The position numbers and the translations under genes were made by a program. This document shows, piece by piece, positions 56,750 through 64,000 of a stretch of 64,000 bases of DNA (position 1 is its first letter; each line of letters starts with the position of its first letter). Origin of the DNA: Phialophora verrucosa (taxonomy: Eukaryota; Ascomycota; Eurotiomycetes; Chaetothyriales; Herpotrichiellaceae); the NCBI GenBank assembly GCA_002099365.1, contig MSED01000013.1, positions 744,001 to 808,000 on the forward strand, read 5' to 3'. The notes under the pieces were generated by a model. It ran no database searches and was not told the origin of the DNA. It saw only the letters and a list, made by a program, of their open reading frames with translations.

Positions 56750-58785
56750 ATGCCAACGACGTCCGAGCTACCGGCCCCGGAATGTACTACGTCTCCCGCC
56801 TTTTTTCAAAAGGAATTGCAGAGTGATAGCTGACCGGAAGAGCAGTTCCCATCGATTTACCTCTCTGGACGTACTTGTTCCAGTCTAAGCACTCGGTGAT
56901 CAGCAACAGACCACGAGAACAAGTCCGTGGCTTTCGCGATGGTGTCACGGGGCGGTTCATTTCGTATTCCCAGCTCCGCGACCTGTCGACAGCGGGATCT
57001 GTGGCCTTGAGGACGCGGTACCAGCTCCGCCCTGGCCAGACGGTATGTATATTTGGCCTCAACTCGATTTGGTATCCGGTCGCTTTGTTTTCGATCCTAC
57101 GAGGAGGTATGTAGTGTGTTTTGATCTTGAGATCTTCTCCGCACAAACGCGGCTTGGATTTGCATTGCTGAGAGTCAAGAAGGCGGCATCGTGTGCGGCG
57201 CATCGCCAGCATCTACGGTAGGAGAGATGACGCATTATTTGAGATTGGCCAACGCGAAGATCATCTTCACCAGCAAAGAATTTCTACCCACAGCGTTGGC
57301 GGCGGCGAAGGCAGTGAATATGAGTCGGCGGAACATTCTTTTGCTGGACGGCGAGGAAGCCGGTTTCCAAAGTATCACCCATTTGACCGAGGAAGGGGGG
57401 AAGCACCGTGCTGTGTCTTCCGACGAGGCATACAGCTTCCCCCCAGGGAGAGACGCGACCAATGTCTGTGCCTTTCTCAGCTTCAGCTCAGGAACGACTG
57501 GGCTGCCCAAGGCGGTATGTTGTTGACTTCTCTTATTTAGTGTCTTGGTAGCTGACATGGTAGGTCCAAATATCACATGCCAACATGATCGCTCAGTGTT
57601 GTCAAGTGGCGCAGATTTCTCGTCCGGAGCAATTCAACGGCGTCTGTTTAGCGGTGCTGCCTTTCTTCCACAGTCAGTTGATCGATGCCCTGACATGACA
57701 CTTCTTGACGCCTATGTCCTAACTACCACACAGTCGCCGGCCTGAGCCAATTGACATTCCTCCCTTTCTTCCTAAACCAGGAGGTCATCGTGCTGGCCAA
57801 ATTCGAGATGAGGGGAATGCTCGAAGCTATCACCAAGTATCGGGTCAATGAAATGTGGCTCGTGCCACGTGAGTCGTCGGACGCACCGAAGTCACCAAGA
57901 CAGTCACTGACATACTCCCACAGCCATCGTGATCCGGCTCGTGCATGACTCCATAGTGTCGCGATACGATCTCTCCAACGTCAGACACCTCATCTTTGGC
58001 GCCGCGCCCATGTCCAACGAAGTCATCGCGGAGGTCAGGCAAAGGTTTCCGCACTTCATCCTCCGCAACACATGGGGCATGACCGAGGTGTGCGGTGCTG
58101 CCACGACATGTGCGCCGCAGTATCAAGGCTTTGAACACGCCCACACTGTCGGCAAAGCACTGGGGGGCATGAGCGTCAAAGTCGTCGACCCGGCCAGCGG
58201 CGAAGAGGTCTTACGGCCAGGCGAGGCGGGCGAGATCCTCGTCAAAGGCCCCACCGTCACAATGGGATACCTGGACAACGAACGAGCGACACGGGAGACC
58301 TTCGAGCCAGACGGGTGGCTCCACACGGGGGATTTGGGATTCGTCGACAACCACGGCTTTGTGATCATTCAAGTAGTATTAGTCTAGTCTGACGGGCATG
58401 AGACACTAACTGACCGTGTGTCGTATCACAGGACCGCATCAAGGAGCTCATCAAGGTAAAAGGCCTGCAAGTCGCTCCTGCAGAGCTGGAAGATCTTCTG
58501 CTCGGCAATCCCCTCGTCGAAGACGTCGCCGTCATTGGCGCCGAGGACGCTTATTCCGGAGAAGTTCCCAAAGCGTTCGTCGTCCTGAAAGACAGAAGCT
58601 GCGATCGTGCCCGCGCGAGAGACGCGCTCCTTCGATTCGTGCGGGACAAACTATCGCGACACAAGTGGCTGGACGGGGGTGTTGACTTCGTGGACGAGAT
58701 CCCGAAGAGCACATCGGGCAAGATCCTCCGACGGGTGCTGAGAGAAAAACATGCCGTAGAAGGAAAAGTGGCGTCAAAGCTATAG
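56750..58785 (+). CDS. 4-coumarate-CoA ligase-like acyl-CoA synthetase, peroxisomal
   Basis: Seven exons: 56750-56783, 56846-57106, 57183-57514, 57564-57672, 57734-57868, 57924-58372 and 58432-58785, 557 residues. All six introns are GT-AG, 49-76 nt, and every join keeps frame and family sequence (for example VPPIVIRLVHDS, FVIIQDRIKELIKVKGLQV). The ANL-superfamily motifs are present: FLSFSSGTTGLPKA ending at residue 209, RHLIFGAAPMS, WGMTEVCGA, GEILVKGPTVTMGYLD, GWLHTGDLGFVD and the catalytic Lys in PKSTSGKILRRVL. The protein ends in SKL, a peroxisomal PTS1 signal. It would activate an aromatic or aliphatic carboxylic acid with ATP and CoA. The 34-nt first exon is inferred from the ATG and the gctgac branch. 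Confidence 0.88.
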
Positions 58786-58952
58786 CGTATAGGAAGGCCT
58801 TCGAAGGAGGCCCGCTCAGATCTCCTACAGTAGCCCCCGTGTGGAGTACTCAAGGCCGACGACTCAGCCACAGCCCCAGGGATAGATAACTCCTTCCTCC
58901 CCGTTTCCTCCCTTCATTCCTCTTCAAAACTACTTCCTCGCCAACAGTCTAT

Positions 58953-59540
58953 CTACACCTTCTGCCCAGCAAATCTAGGAAACTCCCTCGGCCCGCACTC
59001 GACCCTCATCTTCAGCACGGCCTCCGACTCTCCCGCCTCCAACCTAGCCGACAGCTCAGCGGGATCAAAGTCCGTACCGACAGGATTCGCACGGAACGTG
59101 TCGGAGGTGATGAAAGCGCGCAACGCTGCGGGGTCGTCAAAGTTGTCCACCTGGCTCTCGAGCTTGTTCCCGTCCGGATCCTCGTAGTACATGCTGGTGG
59201 TGCCGCCGTGGTTGACGCACCACACGGGCTCGATCCCCAGGGCCTGACGCTGCCTCCACACGGTCAGCAGGTCCGCCAGCGACGCGAAGGTGAAGGCGAT
59301 GTGTTCGAGGCCCGGCGCGGTCGCGCTGCTCTCAGACAGGCCGTCGAGCTTGAGGATGCCGATGCGGTGGTGTTCGTCGTCGTAGCGGAGGAAGCAGGCC
59401 GACTCGTTCTCGAACTCGACGCTCGCGCCGAGGAATTTCTTGTAGTATTCCGTCATGGGGCCGAACTTGGCTGTGCGGAGGACAATGTGTGCTAGTTTGA
59501 TGGGACTGAGGACGTCGTAGCATTTTGGGGGATCCGACAT
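58953..59540 (-). CDS. VOC-superfamily (type I extradiol) dioxygenase
   Basis: Intronless, 195 residues, ATG at 59540. One vicinal-oxygen-chelate module of two beta-alpha-beta-beta-beta repeats: KLAHIVLRT with His18, then GLEHIAF with His80, and YYEDPDGNKLESQ with Glu128. Two His and one Glu are the Fe(II) ligands of type I extradiol dioxygenases, which open catechol rings beside the hydroxyls; single-module forms also occur among glyoxalases and other VOC enzymes, but the DDEHHRIGIL segment is shared with fungal proteins annotated as biphenyl-diol dioxygenases. Placed between the CoA ligase and the FAD monooxygenase, it fits ring cleavage. The last 45 residues form a charged C-terminal tail. 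No targeting signal seen. Confidence 0.85.
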   Translation of the reverse strand: MSDPPKCYDVLSPIKLAHIVLRTAKFGPMTEYYKKFLGASVEFENESACFLRYDDEHHRIGILKLDGLSESSATAPGLEHIAFTFASLADLLTVWRQRQALGIEPVWCVNHGGTTSMYYEDPDGNKLESQVDNFDDPAALRAFITSDTFRANPVGTDFDPAELSARLEAGESEAVLKMRVECGPREFPRFAGQKV

Positions 59541-60029
59541 TATGGGCGCCCAGAGCGTTCGAGGATATGTATGATGTATGATGTTCGATGTATGGGCTGC
59601 TGGTTGACGGTAGTCGTTGTCACTGTGATATGCTGTGGTGTGCTGTGGTTCGAAGAGTGCTGAAACCTCAACCGGAGATTGTTGTTCGGTGAGTGAATGG
59701 TAAGCGGTGAATATACTTATCAGTCAGGGGCATGGGAGAGTGTTTGCTATCAATCCTGATACAGAGAATGATATATACCCTGTTCCATAGCCGGAGTGTC
59801 GTCAACCGGGCCTTGACGCTGCCGAATCACTCGCCTACGAGTATCCCGGGACCATAGACACATTCATTCTACATCCTTGTCCGACGCTGGTGCGCGTACG
59901 CTCGGTGGTCTGGGATGTCCATAAGTCCACGACGGATGCTAACTTGTTCAAGGGAATTTTTGTGATTGGTAAGGTTAGGTCTTCAAGTCAACTGGCATCG
60001 TTTCCATCTGCTTGAATTAGCCTTGAGGG

Positions 60030-60041
60030 CCGAAATTTCGG
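60030..60041. promoter_or_regulatory. Cluster element copy 3, perfect palindrome
   Basis: CCGAAATTTCGG, a fully symmetric CCG-N6-CGG everted repeat. Confidence 0.55.
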
Positions 60042-60043
60042 AG

Positions 60044-60055
60044 CCGAATATTCGA
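60044..60055. promoter_or_regulatory. Cluster element copy 4, one mismatch
   Basis: CCGAATATTCGA, two bases from copy 3; matches the consensus except the last base. Confidence 0.45.
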
Positions 60056-60065
60056 GCCGGCTGAT

Positions 60066-60092
60066 CAGCAAGTATGGTTCGGATACTTGCTG
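60066..60092. repeat. Perfect 10-bp inverted repeat with 7-nt centre
   Basis: CAGCAAGTAT at 60066-60075 and its exact complement at 60083-60092 flank ggttcgg. It could be a protein-binding dyad or a DNA/RNA hairpin. Confidence 0.7.
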
Positions 60093-60347
60093 GCTAACAG
60101 GGATCTTGGTCGACACGAGTAGTTATGTTGGCAGGTGTGGGGGAGTCGGCCTAGTTCTGCTTCTAGTCCTACGGCGGGACTGCTTCCACCTCCTAGTATG
60201 CCCCGGGAATAAGCCACAATGCAGCTAAGCAGGTAAGAGAGCCCTGTTCAGAGCTGGCCTAGGATGCCCAACGCGGGGAAAACACACAAATATACTGGGG
60301 TACAACGATCTCATTGATTTCCGGAACACTTTGTGTGCTCTTTAATC

Positions 60348-61659
60348 CTATCGCACTGGCAGCGGGACCGGGACCGCGTCTCCCTTCTTGACTCGGCCAC
60401 CAGAAATCTCATGCGCATCGTCAGAGTTGGCTGTATCCCTAGACTCCAGAACCTTCTTGCGTCCACGGGGTATCATGGTGTGTTCGTATTCTTGGAGAAC
60501 CCATTGAAGATCCTCTTTTGCTTGGATCCCTCTGATCAGGCCCTCGCCCAGATCACATGCATCTAGAAAAGCCGTGTTGGCTCCCATGCCCCGGAAAGGG
60601 ACCTATGGTTGATTCTCAAATCAGCTGGATGTCAGTAGCATTACGACAGCATACGTACCATGGAATGAGCCGCATCGCCGAGCAAAGTGACGCGGCCTTT
60701 CGGGAGACCGTGAGGAGGCAGGACAGTCTCCATTAGCCTCACTGGCGGCCAGTGCAGATCGGAAGCCTTGCTTTGTGAGATAGCGTTGACCATGGTCGGA
60801 GGCCATCCCTTCAAACGCTGCTTGACCGTTTCTAGCTGAGCAGCTGGGCCAGCAGAAATCATTTCCGCGTACTCTTCGGGATGCTTAGAACGCCAGGACA
60901 CATTCCAGTTGAACGCTGCCAGGTCATTATCCAGATATTCCATGAGCAAGCAGTATGCCTTCTGGTTTGGCGCGGCGACGAGTGGCCCGTTGGATGAATG
61001 TTCAAGAAGGGGTTCGTAAAGGTCTTTGGTGAGGATGACCTTGCACAGCGCTGTGAGATAGGGACTGGGATCTGCCTTGAAACCTGGAAGCAGTTGCATA
61101 CGGACTGGTGAATTCGCGCCGTCGGCCCCTACCAAGATGTGACCGCGTGCAGTGGTGCCGTCTTTGAAGTACGCCGTCACTCCATCGCGGTCTTCTTCAT
61201 AGCGAACGAACTGTTTGGAGTATTGTACATTGATGTGCTTGGTGAGTACGTCCCGAAACCTCAGACGGTTGGCAAATATGCTGGCCGCGCTTCCTCCCTG
61301 ACTTTTGGTGTTTGTAACTCCGAGAACTTGATGCGTCAGCCCGTCGACGATGGCAAAAGAATCTATCTTGTTCAGATGATGATTGGGGCTGCTGGTAGCA
61401 AGGTCGGGGAGATCGTTTGGCAGAAGACGATAGAGATTCTCCAAACATCTGATCGTCACCATCAGCATTTCCGTTCGAAGATGCGGATGGGGTCGACAAA
61501 CTCGTCCAGTGCTATTGTCCAGCCCTGCGGCCGGGTGCCATCGTCGCGCTCAAAGATCTCGAAATGGACATTCTCCTTGCGGAGGATTTGTGCCAGACCA
61601 CTCCCTGCTAGTCCAGATCCAATGATGAGCACCTTGGTCGTTGGCTCGAGAATAGTCAT
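60348..61659 (-). CDS. FAD-dependent aromatic-type monooxygenase
   Basis: Three exons, 61659-61502, 61448-60659 and 60602-60348, 400 residues. The second junction (gtacgt/catag) is clear and restores GDAAHSMVPFRGMGANTAF, the second FAD motif. The first intron uses an uncommon gtttgt donor, chosen because it alone keeps frame and gives GWTIALDECLENLYRLLP. Other landmarks: LIIGSGLAGSGLAQ with Gly14, Gly16 and Gly19; EIFERDDG closing the FAD fold; GHILVGADGANSPVR in the middle. The group hydroxylates phenolic or related substrates with NAD(P)H and oxygen. It differs from the monooxygenase at 20682 in exon structure and sequence. Start at ATG 61659; the longer frame upstream opens with TTG. Adjacent to the regulator gene. 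Confidence 0.85.
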
Positions 61660-62161
61660 GATGTCGTAACTTCTCTCTGCTTGGCTTAATGCTGTCTGCC
61701 ACCATCCAAACTGGTCATTGATGTGAAAAAAGTCCCTAGCTACCTCCTCGCAGATAACGTGCTGCTCAGCCGGATACTTTTTCAGAAATTCGAAAGAATG
61801 ACAGTCGGACGCCTCAGACGACTTATGCAGCACAGCCAAGATCTCTTACTAGTATTTGTAGTGCCCCGGGATCTGATGTGTGTTTTTCCCGAGCCTTGAT
61901 CTAGCGCACTGCCACCTGAACAGTCCCCAATTAGGCCTTGTCAGGAAATCCACATCATCCTCGACATCTCATCCGATGGGGTAAGATGGAAGTGTTGGCT
62001 CCGAATATTCAGCTGTGGTCCGCCGTATGTTATTCAACTCTCAAACCAGTTTGCCACTTGCAAAGGCCAGAAAACTGGAGAGAAATAATGAGCTGGCGAC
62101 GGCAAACAAGTGCTCCTAGGCCTCTGTTAAATAACAAGTATCGTGCATGGTTCGACGCTCT
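61660..62161. promoter_or_regulatory. Upstream region of the FAD monooxygenase
   Basis: Spacer between the monooxygenase start and the 3' end of the regulator gene, with one cluster element at 62001-62012. No gene seen. Confidence 0.5.
62001..62012 (+). promoter_or_regulatory. Cluster element copy 5 (CCGAAWWTTYRG)
   Basis: CCGAATATTCAG, about 345 bp before the monooxygenase start codon. Confidence 0.5.
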
Positions 62162-63969
62162 TCAAGCATGATATATCAGATCAATCAGAGCATGCGCTCG
62201 CTCTTTGTGAGCTGATCCGGGATGTCTGAGAAGTTCTGCTTGGAGATCGCCCACGGTAAATGCTTGTGGAAGGGTTTTCAAAAACCATCGCCAAGGCTTC
62301 AGTTTCTCGTTGGTCTTCAGGATGTGCCAGCACTCAACGACGTCTAGGCGTAACAAGAACTTTTTGTCTTCCGTTGAATCATGTGCTGCGGCTCCGAAGC
62401 AGCTGGTCTTCGCCAAACCTTCGTCCAGCATCATGATTTCGATGGGGTTCTGTCGTATTGTTAGCAGACTTCAGAGGACTTTCCGCAAACGACCCGTAGT
62501 CGAGCTTGACCTACTAGCATGGCTTTGGTGGTGAGCATTAAAAACCAGTCAAGCGGCCGAGACGTGTCGCAGTGCCATAAGAAGTCTCTCTCGATCTTCC
62601 TGACGGATTCTTCCACCATCTTTCTGCGTCGCATTTCGCATGAAACCCCCAGCGCCTGAGGAAATGAAGTGCAATTAAGAAGTTTTAAGCTCGCAGTCAG
62701 TCGGACCACTTCCAGATTGGCCAGGAAAAGAGACATCTGTGTCAGACCTTCTCGCGCTTTAGGCGGCTCTCCAGTCACAGTGCTAAGGTCGGCGTCATTC
62801 ACATTCAGCGGGACGGGTACGTCCATCGCAAGCACAGCTTCTCCGTTGGGGCGGCCAGGGTCCTGCACACGAAGAAAGGACAGCTTGCCCAACATCCACC
62901 AACAGCGGCGTCGGATTTCAGCGTCATACGGAGAGCAGCCTGTATGTTCGTTTTCATTTGTCCTCATAAGTTTGGCAGTATGCAGGGCGAGTTGAAAAGC
63001 CTTCGAGAACGCGGCTTCGGTGTTCTCGTTGTTTCGATATAAGCAGAACTAGAACAACAGATCAGCGCCCTTAGGGATAAATAGTCATCTCAGGCACAGC
63101 TCCAGGTTCGGACATACTGCATGAAGCACCAGAGCTTGCAGGATACGTGTACTGGGTTGGTGCAGCGTTTCCGAGCGTGCCAATACGGCTTGCATCCCCA
63201 CAACGAACCGAGCGCTAACAGCGTCGACACTCTCGTTAAACAGCCGAATGACTTCATCAGCTGAGAGAGCATTTATTGCAGCTAAGTACACACTGAAAAT
63301 CAGTGCTTCCGTGTCAGGCTCCATCGCCTGTGGGTAGTGTGCCAGCTGGAGCAGGTCGGCAAACGAGGAGTAGGGGATCAACTTGGTGAGTGGTTCAACG
63401 CGAGTCACGTATACGTGCCAGAGCTCGAAGAGCGGATCATGAATAGGCGGACGAAGTTGATCGTCGATAAACTGGGAGTCTGGAAAGCTGTTCGTCATTG
63501 TCCGTGCACTGTTTGGTGACAAGGTTGAGCCCGGCAATATCTCAGCACTTCGAGGATCGCCCTCCAAGACGTCGCTTGAGCCCTGACGCGCGAGGTTATC
63601 TTCAGCCGAGCCATGGCTTGTCTGGTCGTGAAGCGAGGGGGGCTCGACGGAGGCCGAAGACTCCAGTTGTCGTTCCAACGACTGACAGCGTAAAGTCAGG
63701 CTTTTGACAACGTCTTCCAGTTCCTTTTCACGAGGTGTCTTCCCTTTCTTGTAAGGACCTCTGCGTCTCTGCTTGGGTTGCTCAGATTCATATCGCGGAA
63801 CGCCGGTTTTCGGGTTCGCAGAGAAAGAATATCTGCACGGAATGTCGTGTTGGAGACAACTAGTACAGCTTTCTCCCACGCGGACGCACCGCACCTTGCG
63901 CCTGTGGCATGAGGAACAGGCACTCCGACATCGATCCTGCCCTTCAGTCAGCGCCCCGACGGGGTTCAT
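62162..63969 (-). CDS. Zn2Cys6 transcription factor, likely cluster regulator
   Basis: Three exons, 63969-63118, 63048-62515 and 62449-62162, with introns of 69 and 65 nt (the second has a perfect tgctaac branch), giving 557 residues. The binuclear zinc cluster is Cys18-X2-Cys21-X6-Cys28-X6-Cys35-X2-Cys38-X6-Cys45 with the usual HRRKVRC first loop. A basic linker (KQRRRGPYKKGK) and a short coiled coil (ELEDVVKSLTLRCQSLERQL) follow, the normal dimer part. The fungal-specific middle region is seen from about residue 185 (LFELWHVYVTRVEPLTKLIP) through IRRRCWWMLGKL. It lies at the right end of the cluster, next to the FAD monooxygenase and reading the same way, and is the obvious candidate to bind the shared CCG-N6-CGG element. 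The start is 31 bp from the window edge. Confidence 0.9.
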
Positions 63970-64000
63970 AGGCAGCCCTAAGTTGTCAAGAGCAATATAA

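Larger units (their letters stand above)
59541..60347. promoter_or_regulatory. Dyad-rich control region upstream of the dioxygenase gene
   Basis: No gene seen. About 490 bp before the dioxygenase start lies a dense group of symmetric elements at 60030-60092: CCGAAATTTCGG (60030-60041), CCGAATATTCGA (60044-60055), GCTGATCAGC (60060-60069) and a 10-bp inverted repeat around ggttcgg (60066-60092). Confidence 0.55.

Noticed and set aside
1..64000. CRISPR arrays, rRNA genes, complete transposons or a mating-type locus
   Set aside because: Looked for regularly spaced repeats, conserved rRNA stretches, transposase or reverse-transcriptase motifs and HMG/alpha-box domains; none seen.

Overview
The window is nuclear DNA of a filamentous ascomycete (Pezizomycotina). 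The evidence is many short GT-AG introns (mostly 47-107 nt, often with CTAAC/CTGAC-like branch sites), a HET-domain gene, a Zn2Cys6 regulator, a DUF7924-like protein, fungal FAD monooxygenases and P450, and long spacers without obvious genes. No sequence pins the class or genus; a Eurotiomycete (for example a black yeast) or a Dothideomycete would both fit. I found no rRNA, tRNA, CRISPR array or intact transposon. Where the reading frame is broken by introns I rebuilt the exons by hand; exon limits are in the entries and all sums were checked for frame.

Layout. 1-12 kb is a loose accessory region: a PPxY-containing fungal protein, two decayed gene fragments side by side (an Hsp70-like C-terminus and an amidohydrolase C-terminus), an alpha/beta hydrolase, a peroxiredoxin-like protein, an intact amidohydrolase and a 2OG-Fe(II) oxygenase whose frame breaks at a G5 run. 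13-22 kb is mostly housekeeping: PUS7 pseudouridine synthase, a POA1-type macrodomain protein with an N-terminal J-like domain, a fungal MIF/tautomerase, a five-exon hydrophilin-like stress protein with CRE sites upstream, and a salicylate-hydroxylase-like monooxygenase. 23-36 kb holds a DUF7924-like protein, a 1463-residue mucin-like secreted protein, an Hsp70-like ATPase and an unknown protein with a perfect 18-bp tandem repeat. 36-45 kb has Rdh54 (Rad54B) facing a 1412-residue HET protein that ends in a zinc-finger module, then a small probable mitochondrial protein. 45-49.5 kb is a divergent P450/methyltransferase pair.

51-64 kb is the most interesting part. It reads as a catabolic gene cluster: FAH-family hydrolase, MFS transporter, CoA ligase ending in the peroxisomal signal SKL, VOC-type dioxygenase with a H-H-E metal triad, FAD monooxygenase and a Zn2Cys6 regulator. 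A shared 12-bp everted repeat, CCGAAWWTTYRG, sits in the spacer upstream of every enzyme and transporter gene of this set, and I did not see it in the neighbouring P450/methyltransferase promoter. My reading is a pathway-specific regulon for uptake, hydroxylation, ring cleavage and hydrolysis of an aromatic compound. The substrate cannot be read from sequence.
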